This document shows, piece by piece, positions 1 to 12,991 of a DNA stretch of 64,000 nt. The notes beneath the pieces are model-generated. The model had not been told where the DNA came from. It searched no databases and saw nothing but the letters and a program-made list of their open reading frames with translations. How positions within the stretch are numbered: the first letter of the stretch is position 1; every line of letters begins with the position of its first letter. Origin of the DNA: Acorus gramineus (Eukaryota > Streptophyta > Magnoliopsida > Acorales > Acoraceae); NCBI GenBank assembly GCA_030737835.1, contig JAUJYN010000018.1, positions 868,001-932,000 of the forward strand, given 5' to 3'. Position numbers and translations under genes: made by a program.

Positions 1-2697
1 TACAAGCTCAGTGAGTGGCTAGAAACCAATCACCATACAACAGTTCAATACTAAAGCAATTTTCTTTCAAGGAAAACATGGGTAGAAACCCAATGGATAA
101 CAAGGTCACGCGGCGGCGCGACCAACCTCACCCTCACCCTCACTCCCGGAGGGAGGCTCTTGGGACTTTTGGGGAGTGACCATACCGTTGGTCGAGGAGA
201 CCTGGGATTACTGGTCTACGCAACACTACTGGATCATCTACATCGAGATAACTGCCCAACGATGTCTTTGAACATCGATACTAGACCGGACCCAACAACT
301 ATGGGAACGGACGAACAACAAATGGGTCACGAGGCGACGTGTCTTCACCTCATCCTCACCCTCACTCCCGGAGGGAGACTCTTGGGACTTTTGGAAGAGA
401 CTTAGATTGCTCTACACCCTTGGTCCACTGGTAGCCCTTTCCCTGGGTAGTCACTACCTGGTATACTCCCACGATCAATACGCTTCCGAACGCCTTGGTG
501 GTACCTACTGATGGGAGCCCTCTATCGGGACAGCTTTTCCAACGCCGGGAAGTTCCTACATCGGATCCAACAAAGGGGAGAACGATTCCACGCTCGCAAT
601 ATCATTCGTTAGCCCTCTCCTGGGTAGCCTCTACCTGGTACACTCCCACGATCAGTACGCCCCCGAACGCATCGGTGGTACCTACGGATGGGAGCCCTCT
701 GTCAGGACAGCTACAACCCGGGCCTCTTCAACACGGATGACATTGGGAGTAAACATTCCATGTTCGCAAAGCGAACCCATGGAAATCAACTACTCTCGAT
801 AATCACATATCGAAGAGAGCGAACACTATTGTACTCCCACACGGTTGCGTTGCTCGGACACAAGGGGGTTGCCTCTGCTCTCACGCAGAAATAATCCCAA
901 GGCACATAACTCAACAGGCGGTTCATATACACGCCTAGCACGGGTAGGCCTAGCCTAATGCCCAACTACCGGCTTAACAAAACCGATAAGGTAATGAATT
1001 CTCCTGAATTCCAAACGAGTGCATCGCTCGGATGCACGGGGCGATTACATCGCTAGCGCTCTAACTAATAAGGTACAACCTGACAGCGGGTCATACCCAC
1101 GCCTATTTTAGATAGGCCTAACAGTTTTTTAACATGCGAATATAAATATATCCAGGAGAATTATATCTAGCTATGTGCATGAACCATATGCACAATCATC
1201 TAATAATTATAGGGACACTCCCTAATATGGATTTACATCATAATAAATCATACAACATGCATACATGGTCATTAATCACATAAGCACACAAGGCCTAACT
1301 TAAGCATGTGTTGGATATCACCAACTTAAAAGAAAGGGTCAAACGCGATCTCGCGCACTAACAGGTGCATGCCAATATTCCAAACGAACCTGAGTCGAGT
1401 AAGAAATCGCATCTACTTACTCAGTTCGTTCAGAGGGAGAGGGCGAGAGAGATCATCATCTCATGAAGTTGGTCATAGCTTTGCCCCATTAGCATGGGCG
1501 CAACAACTACACCACGCCCTCGAGTCTTATCGCAAGAGAATATTAGGCAGGCGCCCGTTATTAACCCAGACTCATTCATGCTGGATATTCCAATTATTAT
1601 GGTGGGAGTAGTATTACAATACTACCTAAGGCATGCCATATTTTATACATCCATACACATTACCAAAAATACATGCCCATACTAGAGGGGCTCATGCAAC
1701 ACAATCATTCATACATGAATACAATACATGTATATAAGCCTAGTATGCAAGATATCTACATATTATAGCTTAAGCATGGCCATACTACTTATCTACACAA
1801 GTAGTATAGCTAGGGGGCCCCATCGATGCGCGACGCACGACTACGCGCGTCGAGCGCATCCCGAGAGGGGGGGGGGGATTGGATCGAACCACTCACCGTA
1901 ACCCGGGACCTCGCGCATCCCATCCGACGAGATCTGCAAGGTAAGGGCATCAAATTTGGTGATTAACATCACAATTTAACACTTAGAAATCACTAGAATT
2001 ACCAAAGACTTAGACATGCATGCATACGGGCTCGCACACATACGAGCACGCGCGTACGCACGTATGCCCGAGTGCCCCAGCACCTACTTGATCCCCTGGG
2101 CAGCCCCACGCATGCCCCAGCACGCGCACGCACTGGCACCCAGCCGCGCGCCCAGACACAAGCTCAAGAGCACTGCCCCGCGCACGCGCGCCCCGCTCGC
2201 TACCAGCGTCCGCGCGCACCCGCCCGCCCGCTCTGCGCGCACCTGCACGCCCGCGCGCACGCGCGTGCCTGCGCGCTCGCCTGCGTCTGCCAGTGCCCCT
2301 TTGCGCGCGCACCCGCGCGCAGACAGGCCCCTGCGCGCGTCCAGCACTCCCCAACCCTCTTTTAACCCCTTTTAACCCCTCCCCCACACTTCTCACTCAC
2401 CCTAAACCAATTACCTAACATGCATGACTTCCCTACAACCCCCTAAGCCATGAAAAACCAAGAAAAGAAGGGGAAGAACTCACCTTGGGAGGGGGAATGA
2501 AAGGGGGAGATTCGGGGCCCTCGATGCACCCGCGACCACCTCAACCACCACCACCACTACCACCACCTCCACAGCCCTCCTCAGCCTTCTTTGGCTGCAA
2601 ATCAGGGGGGGGGGGGAACATAAGAGGGAGCTTGAGAGAGGAGAAACCACCACAACAACCACACATGCACAAAACTCACCTTCTTGTGCTTCCTTCA
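1..2697 (-). mobile_element. Truncated family-B LTR, reverse orientation
   Basis: The stretch reads as the reverse complement of the LTR intact at 35454-39078: the TACAAGCTCAGTGAGTGGC block, the (CCCTCA)n block, the GC-rich tract at about 2020-2345 and the purine/pyrimidine-rich leader. The left end is cut by the window. The right end stops at 2697, where the sequence flips abruptly to forward LTR without a terminal CA or target duplication. It is therefore a rearranged fragment, not a clean insertion. No protein is encoded; the Arg/Ala-rich frames come from the GC tract. Confidence 0.85.
1934..2483 (-). other. Candidate LTR intron 1
   Basis: On the minus strand the segment starts with GTGAGT after CCAAG and ends with TTGCAG before ATCTCGTC. 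Length is 550 bp. The GC-rich tract lies inside it. Confidence 0.5.
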
Positions 2698-5142
2698 TAT
2701 GGCATGTCTTAGGTGGTATTGTAATACTACTCCCACCATATTAATGGGAATATACAGTATGATTAAGTCTGGGTTAATAACGGGCACCTGCCTAATATTC
2801 CCTTGCGATAAGACTCAAGGGCGTGGTGTAGCTGTTGCTCCCATGCTAATGGGGCAAAGCTATGACCAGCTTCATGAGATGATGATCTCTCTCGCCCTCT
2901 CCCTCTGAACGAACTGAGTAAGTAGATGCGATTTTCTACTCGACTCAGGTTCGTTTGGAATATTGGCATGCACCTGTTAGTGCGCGAGATCGCGCTTGAC
3001 CCTTTCTTTTAAGTTGGCAATATCCAACGCATGCTTAAGTTAGGCCTTGTGATTAATGACCATGTATGAATGTTGTATGATTATTATGATGTAAATCCAT
3101 GTTAGGGAGTGTCCCTATAATTATTAGATGATTGTGCATATGGTTTATGCACATAGCTGGATATATTTATATGCGCATGTTAAAAACTGATAGGCCTATC
3201 TGAAATAGGCGTGGGTATGACCTGCTGTCGGGTTGTACCTTATTAGTTAGAGCGCTAGCGATGTAATCGCCCCGTGCATCCGAGCGATGCACTCATTCGG
3301 AATTCAAGAGAATTCATTAGCTTATGGGATTATTCCTACGTGAGAGCAGAGGCAACCCCTTTGTGTCTGAGCGACGCAACGGTGTGGGAGTACAGTAGTA
3401 TTCGATATATCGATAAGTGATTATCGAGAGCAGTTGTTTTTCCATTGGGTTCGCTTTGCGAACATGGAATGTTTACTCCCAATGTCGTCCGTGATGAAGA
3501 GGCCCGGGTTGTAGCTGTCCTGACAGAGGGCTCCCATCCATAGGTACCACCGATGCGTTCGGGAGTGTACTGATCGTGGGAGTGTACCAGGTAGAGGCTA
3601 CCCGGGAGAGGGCTAACGAATGATATTGCGAGCGTGGAATCATTCTCCCCTTCGTTGGATCCGATGTAGGAACTCCCCGGCGTTGGGAAAGCTGTCCTTA
3701 CAGAGGGCTCCCATCCATAGGTACCACCGATGCGTTCGGAAAGTACTGATCGTGGGAGTATACCAGGTAGAGGCTACGTGGGGGAAAGGGCTACCGTTGA
3801 CCAAGGGTGTAGAGCAGTCTAAGTCTCTTTCAAAAGTCCCAAGAGTCTCCCTCCGGGAGTGAGGGTGAGGATGAGGTGAAGACCCGTTGCCTCGTGACCC
3901 ATTCGTTGTTCGTCCGTTCCCATAGTTGTTCGTCCGGTCTCGTATCGATGTTCAAAGACATCGTTGGGCAGTTATCTCGATGTAGATGATCTAGTAGTGT
4001 TGCGTACACCAGTAATCCCGGGTCTCCTTGACCAACGGTATGGTCTCTCTCCAAAAGTCCCAAGAGTCTCCCTCCAGGAGTGAGGGTGAGGGTGAGGTTG
4101 GCGATCTAGTAATGCTGTGTGGACCAGTAATCCCGAGTCTCCTCGACCAATGGTATGGTCTCTCCCAAAAAGTCCCAAGAGTCTTCCTCCGGGGGTGAGG
4201 GTGAGGGTGAGGTTGGTTGCACCGCCGCGTGACCCTATTATCCATGGGTTTCCACCCATGTTTACCTTGGAAGGGAATTGTTTATGTATTGAACTGTTGT
4301 ATGGTGATTGGTTTCCAGCCACTCACTGAGCTTGTAGCTCACCCCTCGCATACTGTTTCTTTTCAGGGGCAGTGTTGGGCGTGGAGCGGGAGCTTTCCTG
4401 TGGTGTGGTCTTATGGGCGTGGTGTTATATATGTGTCACTTTTAGCCTTCTGGTCACCATTGGGACATTTCTTGCAGTTTTTCAACTTTTTCTTTTTTCG
4501 ATCGGAACCGCTAAAATTTTGAACTTTTAGAGAACTCCGATTGAAAATCTAACTGCACATTATGTGTCCTGGTGCCATTTCAAACCACTCACAAAAATTT
4601 CATCGAATTCCTGTAACGTTTCAGAATTTTACAATTCCGAATCGTATCCGGGTTTTGACCGAGTGGGAATGTCAAAGGGGGACTTGACCAAGTCAAAGAA
4701 GACTTTGACCAAGTCAAGTTTGACCATTGACTTGGTCAAGTGGTTTTGTTTTTTTGTGTGGTTTGGTTGACTCAAAGTCAGACCCCAAAACCCCTAAGTG
4801 TGTGTGTGTAAGTGTGTGTGTGTGTGTGTGTACCCAAGTGGGCGTCCCCCTTCTTTCCTCTTCTCTTCATCTCTCTCTCTCTCTCACTCACAAATCCATC
4901 ACTCCCTCTTCTTATTTGCTTCCATTAGGGGTAGTAGAAGAAGAAGAAATAGTAAGCCATTGAAGGGAAAAAGAGAGGTAAGGGTGTGATCTATCTTTCT
5001 ATGGTCTTGGTTTTGGCTTCCCCCACCCCTGTTTTCAGCCATTTTTAGGGCTGAGAGTGGCTGAGGAGGTGGTGGTCTTGGTGGTGGCGATTTAGTGTGC
5101 GAAGGGCACCCGAGCTTCCTCCCTTGTTCTTCCTCTCTTTGG

Positions 5143-5495
5143 GTAAGTCTTCCCCCTCCCTTAGCTTCCTTAGATGTTTGTTTAGGGTATATAAATGGTT
5201 ATGCATGCTGTGCATGAGTGTTAGGGGGTGTGGAAGGGCTGAGGAGGGGGTGGAAGGGGCTCGGGTGCAGGGGCGCGTGCGGGAGTGCGCATTTGTGCGT
5301 GCGCGTGCGTGGGGCCATGCGTATGGCTGCCCAAGGGTTCGGGAGGGTGTCAGGGCACTCGGACTCGCGTGCGTACGCGCGTGCTCGCGTGCGTGCGGGC
5401 CCGTATGCATGCTTGTCCGAGTATTGGGTATTTCTAGTAAATTTCTTATGTATTTGTGTAGTTTACTCACCATATTGAATGCCCATGTCTTGCAG
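5143..5495 (+). other. Candidate LTR intron 1
   Basis: GTAAGTC follows CTTTGG at 5143, and CTTGCAG ends at 5495. The segment is 353 bp, the shortest copy here. A 36-nt exon (5496-5531) follows, then GTGAGTGGG. Confidence 0.55.
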
Positions 5496-6511
5496 ATCTT
5501 GATGGACGGTCACGTAACGACCCGGGTTTCGGTGAGTGGGACAATCCAACCCAGTAGAGAGGCGTTCGATGCACGTAGGCGTGCATTGCCCTCCCCTGGG
5601 GCACCATAATTGTGTATTAACTTGTAATAAATGTAAAACTATGCTATGCATGATTAATATGTTGTATCCATGCCACATTAGACTTTGTGTGCTAGGGATA
5701 TTGTTGTGCCTGTGTCATTTGGAGCGCTTTGTTTGAAAATTTGTGTACATAATTTTTTTCTTAGAAGTTATGTATTCCTGATTTGGTATTTGGATTTGAT
5801 TTTGTTAAAATCCAAGATGAAGAGGTTTAAATATGATTTTATTATGAGATGTCCAGTTTTGAGTTAGCTTTCGTACAGAAGTGGAATTAGATCAACTGGA
5901 TTCTTGTAGTAAAAGTTATGGGTATTTTTCCAAGTATACCCCGGGGATGGAAATTCTGGCAGCAGCCCTTCTCTATGTTTAGCTCTAATTTCGGAATAGC
6001 TGGAGGGATTATCTGATCCTGGCATGAACATGAAAGTTGTAGATAATCTTCTTAACTTTCCATCGGACTTCGAATTGTGCAATTTGGAGCTATATTGAGG
6101 AAGTTATGGCTGTTTCAGTGAAGCATGCGCAGAATTTCTAGTCAAAGGGCGACTTAGACATTTCCCTCTTTAGATATTTGTGCATAAATATCTTTCTCTC
6201 TCTCTCTCTTCCCTTCTCACTTCCACGCCTAATTTCTGATCCCTCTTCCTCTTCTTCAAAGGCCCCCCATGTCTTAGAGTAAATGACACAAAGAGAAGAG
6301 ATGGTGGAGGAGGAGGTGCAAGTGAATCTTGGTGTAGGTTTTGTTGTTGTTGATGTTCCCCTCTCTCTCAAGCTCCCTTTCTCATGGATCCCCCCCCCCC
6401 CTGATTTGCAGCCAAAGAGGAGGCTGAGGAGGCCGAAGAGGTGGTGGTGGTTGAGGTGGCCGTGGGCGTGTCGAGAGCCCCGCACCTCCCCCTTTCCGTT
6501 TCCCTCTTTTG

Positions 6512-7247
6512 GTAAGTCCTCTTCCCCTTATTTTTTATTTTTAGGGTTGTTGGGATGCTTAGGGTGTTCATGCATGCCATGCATAGGGGTTAGGGTGTGT
6601 GTGAGAGGTTGGGAAGGGTTAAAAAGGGGTAGGGGTTGGCTGGGCACGCGTTTCGGGTCGTCTGCGCGCGTGCGCGCACAGGCGCTGGCAGGGTTTGTCG
6701 GGCACGCAGACGCGCGCGGGTGCGCGCGGGAGTGCGCGCGGGTGCACGCGGGTGCTGGCGCGAGCGGGGGTGCGCGTGGGAGTGCGCACGAGTGCGCGCG
6801 AGCGTGCGCACGCGTGGAGCAGGGGCCTGGGCATGCGCCTGGGCGCGGGGCTGGGGACCAGTGCGCGCGCACACACGCGCGCGCGCGCGTGTGTGCGCGT
6901 GCTGGGGCGTGCGTGAGGTGCTGCCCGGGGGGCGCAGTGCGCGCGGGCGCGCCCGAGCGTGCGCGTGTGCGCGGCAGCGCGTCTGGGCGCACGGGCAGGC
7001 GTGCGGCAGTGCGCCGATGGTACAAGGGTGCGTGCGTGCGTGCGCATTCGTGCGTGCTCGTGCGGGGGGCCATGCGTGTGGCTGCCCAAGGGTTCGGGTA
7101 GGTGTCGGGGCACTCAGACTAGCGTGCATACGTGCGTGCTCGCATGCGTGTGAGTCCGTATGCATGCTTGTCCGAGTATGGGGTATCTCTAATAATTTCT
7201 GTGTAAATTGTGTTGTTTCTCACCAGTTCGATGCCCCTACCTTGCAG
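6512..7247 (+). other. Candidate LTR intron 1
   Basis: GTAAGTCC follows CTCTTTTG at 6512, and CCTTGCAG ends at 7247 before ATCTCGTC. It encloses about 500 bp of GC-rich alternating sequence. A 39-nt exon and GTGAGTGG follow. Confidence 0.55.
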
Positions 7248-9118
7248 ATCTCGTCAGATGGGATGCGCGAGGTCCCGGGTCATAAGGTGAGTGGTTTGAT
7301 TCCAATTCCCCCCCCCCTCTCTAGGGATGCGCTCGACCCGCGTAGACGCGCGTCGCGCATCGATGGGGCCCCCTAACTAATATGTAGATATTTTGCATGC
7401 TAGGGATATACATCCATGTATCGTGTATAGAGGCCCGTACACGCCTGGACACCATGTCCTGTACTTAAAACCCTTGATCTATGCATGATTAATGCCACCT
7501 TAGACTTTGTATGCTAAGGATATGCTCCCTTATATCATGTATAGCGGACTATGCATGTTTAGGCACCTCGTCCCTTGATTTGAAAGCCTCGACCTATGTA
7601 TGTTCCCATTTAGTTTAACTTATTAAATTAATGGGAGCATATTGTTGTTAGCATGCATTAGATAATATTATAACCTTGTGGTTATAATGTGTCTCCCCGC
7701 ATCTTAGTTATGCGCCCTGGAGGAATTCTTGTGAATTCATGACATTAGAAATGTTAGGAAGCGATGTCGACGGATCCAAGAGGATCATATCCGCGTGAGT
7801 AGGCTGTCTTCTCCTTATTGGTTGGGATCCGAGGTAGGAACTCCCCTGTCACGCCCCAGGGCGGCCGTCCCCGGGACGCGGCAAGTGTATATATGATATC
7901 AACAGTCTAAACAGGAGGTCAATAACATTACTCTAAACAACAGCTAAAATGACAACACAGACAAAAGTAGGGCTGACATATATATATACAAATAGCGGAA
8001 GCTAAAAGACTGAGTCTGTAATTCAAAAACATATCACAGACTCGATACATAATCAACTGTCCTGTGAGAGCCAATATACACAAATACATCCAAATATAAT
8101 ACAAACAGGTGCCCAAGCACGGAAATATAATACATACAATAAAAAAGGGATGCTGATGGCCTCTAATACTCGCGGGACGTGGCGCTGCTCCGCTACTGAT
8201 GAAGTCCCTCGGGGAGCTCCTCCTTCAGATCCGACTCAGTGATAACTAGAGAAAAATATGCGAGGGGTGAGCCACACGCTCAGTGAATAGCACAACCCAT
8301 GCATCACAATTTATATTAACCACAAAATTATTCAAAGCCTCAAGTGGCAGGAAATACACAATCCAGTGGGTCGCAACATCGCCGACCCACCACACCCTCA
8401 CCCTCACCCTCTAAATAGGTGACACGGCTATTGGGACTGACTAGGCTGTTAATCACCCTTGGTCCACCGATAGTCTCTCCTCCACTCCATAGGCCGCCTG
8501 GTCTACTCCCACAATTCAGCACAGTCCGAACCCAAATCAGGAGATGCCTACTGATGGGAGCCCTCTGTCAGGAAGGCCTGTCTAACGCTGGGGCAGTCTC
8601 TATACGGATCCAACGAAGGGAACAGAAACAGCCTATCCACACGTATACGATCCACTTGGATCCGTCGGCAACACATCATCCTAACAATTTAAATGTCATG
8701 AATTCTTCAGAATTCCTTCAGGGCGCATAACTAAGATGCGGGGAACATATATAATAACCACCAGGTTATAATACTTACTAAGGCATGCAAAAATACCATA
8801 AGTTCGCATTTAATTTAATAAATTAAACTAATAGAACACATGCATAGGTCGAGGCTTTCCTAGCATGAAACATGGTGTCAGGATGCATGGCTCTTACACA
8901 TATCCTAAGGGTGCAAGTCCCTAACATACAAGGTCTAGGGTGGCATGCATACTACATACTAATCATGCTTGCATAGATTACATATTATACAAGTTAATAT
9001 TAAACTATGGTGCCCCAGGGGAGGACGGTATACGCCCAAGTGCATATAGCGCCTCCCTACTGGGTTGGATTGTCCCACTCACCAATACCCGGGTCGTCGC
9101 GTGACCGTCCGTCAAGAT

Positions 9119-9845
9119 CTGCAAGACAGGGTATTAAACACGGTGAGTAAAATACACAATACATACAAAAATACACAAAAAAATACCCAACACTCGGACA
9201 AGCGTACATACGGCCCGTACGCACGCGAGCCTGAGTGCCCCGACTTACTCCCGAACCCCCAGGCAGCCATACGCATGGCCACCCGCCCCGGGCGCACAGC
9301 CGTGCCCCAGCCCGCGCGCCCAGACGCACTGCCGAGCCCCCTGCCCGCATGCCCGGACACGCTGCCGAGCCCAGCCCGCGCGCCCAGACACACTGCACGC
9401 TCGGGCGCACGCACGCGCGGGCCCGTGCGCACCGCGCGTCCAGCCCTGGATGCACCCGCGCGCACTGCGCCCCAGCGCAGCGCCCCGCACGCGCACCCGC
9501 ACGCACTGCTCCCCAGCGCAGTACCCGCACGCACTCCCCGCTCGCCCTACGCGCACTGCGCCCCCTGCGCAGCAACCGCACACCGCCCGCTCGCCCCGCG
9601 TACTGCGCCCCCTGTGCAGCACCCGTGCGCACGCCCGCGCGCGTGCCTTGCCAGCTCGCACGACAGCGCGCCTGCCTGCCTGCCTATGCGCGCCGCTGAG
9701 CCCGCATGCACCCGAGCCTACCCTAACACCTCCAACCGCCACCAACAACACCCCAACAACCCCCAAACCACCAAGCTCCCCTAGCACACCCATAAACACC
9801 TCCTACACATGCATCTAAACAAGAAAGGAAGGAGAGAAAACTCAC
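9119..9845 (-). other. Candidate LTR intron 1
   Basis: On the minus strand GTGAG follows CTTGG, and the segment ends TTGCAG before ATCTTGAC. Length is 727 bp, mostly GC-rich tract. Confidence 0.5.
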
Positions 9846-11012
9846 CCAAGGAGAGGAAAGGAAGGGAGGGAACTTCGGGTGCTCTTCGCGCACCGAAATA
9901 CCACCACCAAGGCCACCACTACCAAGCCCTCCTTCAGCCCTTGAAGTGGCTGAAACCTGAGGAGAAAAGAGACCATGAGTGTCACGCCCCAGGGCCGGCC
10001 GTCCCCGGGACGTAGCAAGTGTATATATGATATCAGTAAAAACAGGAGTTCAATAACATACTCACACAACAGCTAAAATGACAACACAGACTACAAAAGC
10101 AGGGCTGACATGATATATACACCAAAAGCGGAAGCTAAAAGACTGAATCTGTAATTCAAAGACATATTACAGACTCGATACATAATCAACTGTCCTGTGA
10201 GAGCCAATATATACAAAGACATCCAAATACAATACAAACGCGTGCCCAAGCACGGAATATAATACATACAAGCAAAAAGGGATGCTGATAGCCTCTGATA
10301 CTCGCGGGACGTGGCGCTACTCCGCTACTGATGAAGTCCCTTGGGGAGCTCCTCCTCTAGATCCGACTCAGATGAATCTGGAGAAAAATATTATGCGAGG
10401 GATGAGCCACACGCTCAAGAAAGGAAGGAGAGAAAACTCACCCAAGGAGAGGAAAGGAAGGGAGGGAACTTCGGGTGCTCTTCGCGCACCGAAACACCAC
10501 CTCCAAGGCCACAACTACCAAGCCCTCCTTCAGCCCTTGAAGTGGCTGAAACCTGAGGAGAAAAGAGACCATGAGTGTCACGCCCCAGGGCCGGCCGACC
10601 CCGGGACGCGGCAAGTGTATATATGATATCAGTAAAAACAGGAGTTCAATAACATACTCACACAACAGCTAAAATGACAACACAGACTACAAAAGCAGGG
10701 CTGACATGATATATACACCAAAAGCGGAAGCTAAAAGACTGAATCTGTAATTCAAAGACATATTACAGACTCGATACATAATCAACTGTCCTGTGAGAGC
10801 CAATATATACAAAGACATCCAAATACAATACAAACGCGTGCCCAAGCACGGAATATAATACATACAAGCAAAAAGGGATGCTGATAGCCTCTGATACTCG
10901 CGGGACGTGGCGCTACTCCGCTACTGATGAAGTCCCTCGGGGAGCTCCTCCTCTGGATCCGACTCAGATGACTCTGGAGAAAAATATTATGCGAGGGGTG
11001 AGCCACACGCTC
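9821..11012. repeat. 596-bp tandem duplication across an LTR junction
   Basis: Units 9821-10416 and 10417-11012 align base for base at an offset of 596, with about ten differences noted by eye. Each unit contains 159 bp of host LTR including ATGAG, then the first 437 bp of an inserted reverse LTR (starting at 9980 and 10576). The breakpoint joins CACACGCTCA to AGAAAGGAAG. The duplication therefore happened after the LTR inserted. Confidence 0.92.
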
Positions 11013-11664
11013 AGTGAACAGCACAACCCATGCATCACAGCTTATATTAACCACAACCAGATGTTATAATCCACAATCTCATTATTGAAAGCCACAAAAT
11101 GGCAACAACTATACAATCCAGTGGGTCGCTATCGCCAACCCACTACACCCTCACCCTCACCATTCAATAGGTGACAAAGGATATTGGGACTTACAATCCA
11201 GTAGGTCGCTACATCGCCGACCCACAACACCCTCACCCTCACCCCTCAATATGGTGACATAGGATATTGGGACTGACTAGGCTGATGGTCACCCTTGGTC
11301 CACCGATAGTCTCTCCCCACTCCGTAGGCCGTTTGGCCACCCCCACATTCAGCACAGTCCGTCCCAAATCAGGAGGTGCCTACTGATGGGAGCCCCTGCA
11401 CGGGACAGCCTTTCCAACGCCAGGGTAGTCTCTACACGGATCCAACGAAGGGAACAGAACAGCCTATCCATCGCATATGATCCACTCGGATCCGCAGACA
11501 ACAACACATCACGACAACTCTAATGCCATGAATTCTTCAGAATTCCTCCAGGGCGCATAACCAAGATGCGGGGAACATATATAACAATAATTATCAACAA
11601 GAGATATAATAATAATTATTAACAAGAGGTATAATAATAATTATTAACAAGAGTTATAATATTA

Positions 11665-11785
11665 TTGGGACAAGAAACCTTGGGAGTGTAGCATGAGGTC
11701 CCGATAGAAGACATTCCAACAACCAAACAAGGAACACGGAGTACCCTAACCCGGGTCTCAATGTTGACCTCGCAAGGCCCCTCCC
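11665..11785. mobile_element. 121-bp MITE-like insert, copy 1
   Basis: A 121-bp segment absent from related LTRs (compare 8745-8790) sits between perfect 10-bp direct repeats TATAATATTA at 11655-11664 and 11786-11795. Its ends are weak inverted repeats (GGGA...CCTTG). A 9-11 bp target duplication suggests a Mutator-like miniature element. The identical arrangement at 54320-54440 shows it was inherited with an LTR subfamily. Confidence 0.6.
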
Positions 11786-12108
11786 TATAATATTATACAA
11801 GGCATGCTAGCATTTAATTTAATAAATCAAACTAATAGGACGTATGCATAGGTCGAGGCTTCCTAGCATGATAACAAGGTGATAGGATGCATGGCTCTTA
11901 CACATATCCTAAGGGTGCAAGTCCCTAACATACAAAGTCTAGGGTAGCATGCATAGATTGCATGGATTACACATTACAACCAATTAATATAAATCCATGG
12001 TGCCCCAGGGGAGGACGGTACACGCCCAAGTGCGTATAGCGCCTCCCTACTAGGTTGGATTGTCCCACTCACAGATAGTTGGGTCGTCTCGCGACCTTCC
12101 GTCAAGAT

Positions 12109-12991
12109 CTGCAAAATAGGGTAATTAATTCGGTGAGTAAAATACCCAAATAAATCCAAAAATACATTAAAATACACAACACTCGGACAAGCGTACATAC
12201 GGCCTGTACGCACGCGAGCCCGAGCACACCGACTCACTCCCGAAACCCCGAGCAGCCGTACGCGCGGCCACCCGACCCAGGCGCACAGCCGCTCCTCAGC
12301 CCGCGTGCCCAGTCGCACGGTCGAGCCCAGCCCGCACGCCCGGATACCCCGTCGAGCCTCTCGGGTGCACCGCGCGCCCACTGCGCCCCAGCGCAGCAAC
12401 CCGCGTGCACACCCGCACGCCCAGCGCCCCAACGCCTCGCCCCACGCGCACCCCGCGCGCACCACCCGCTCGCACCGACTGCTTGCCCTGCGCGCCCTAC
12501 GCCCCCTGTGCAGCGCCCGCACACCACCCGCTCACCTCTCCGCGCACGCCCTTGCTCGCACGGCGCCGAGCGCCCAGCACCCGCTCGATCGCACGCCCGA
12601 CAGCACGCTCCCAGCGCCCAGCACCCGCTCGCTCGCACGCCCGACAGCACATGCCCCCAGCGCGCCTACCAGCACGCCCCCAGCTCGCCTGCCAGCCCGC
12701 CCGTGCACTGCCTGCCTTCCCGAGCCCTGCCTGCCCGCGTGCATAGCCTACCCAAGCCCTACCTTCCCGCGCGCACAGCCTACCCGAGCCCTGCCTGCCC
12801 GCGTGCACAGCCTACCCGAGCCCTGCCTGCCTGCGCGCACAGCCTACCCGAGCCACTCTACCACCACCCAATGGCAACCAATGGCCTCCAACCGCCCCCA
12901 ACCACCACCGACAGCCACCAACCGCCACCACACACCCAAAAACACCCCCTAACATGCATCTAAACATGGAAAAGAAGGAAAGAAACCTTAC
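12109..12991 (-). other. Candidate LTR intron 1
   Basis: On the minus strand GTAAGG follows CTTGG, and the segment ends TTTTGCAG before ATCTTGACGG. At 883 bp it is the longest copy, owing to an expanded GC-rich tract (about 12190-12850). Confidence 0.5.

Noticed and set aside
120-400. (CCCTCA)n blocks as possible interstitial telomere repeats
   Set aside because: The plant telomere unit is CCCTAAA. These blocks are short, recur at a fixed place in each LTR and are part of the family sequence.
2605-2620. Poly-G or poly-C runs (also 6390, 30470, 36090, 55560, 58410) as functional motifs
   Set aside because: They recur next to the possible short-intron acceptor, but their lengths vary and may include sequencing or assembly error.
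4798-4840. (GT)n run as a regulatory site
   Set aside because: It is an ordinary microsatellite at the U3 position, variable between LTR copies and without further support.
6636-7376. Long Arg/Ala-rich open frames in the GC-rich tracts (also 9057-9784, 12234-12963, 36164-36819, 44733-45167, 51139-51809, 54652-55389, 57543-58209)
   Set aside because: They are open on both strands and in several frames because the tract is GC-rich and stop-poor. Their length follows tract expansion and no domain is recognisable.
9821-11012. CRISPR-like or satellite array
   Set aside because: There are only two long units containing an LTR border, which is a single tandem duplication.
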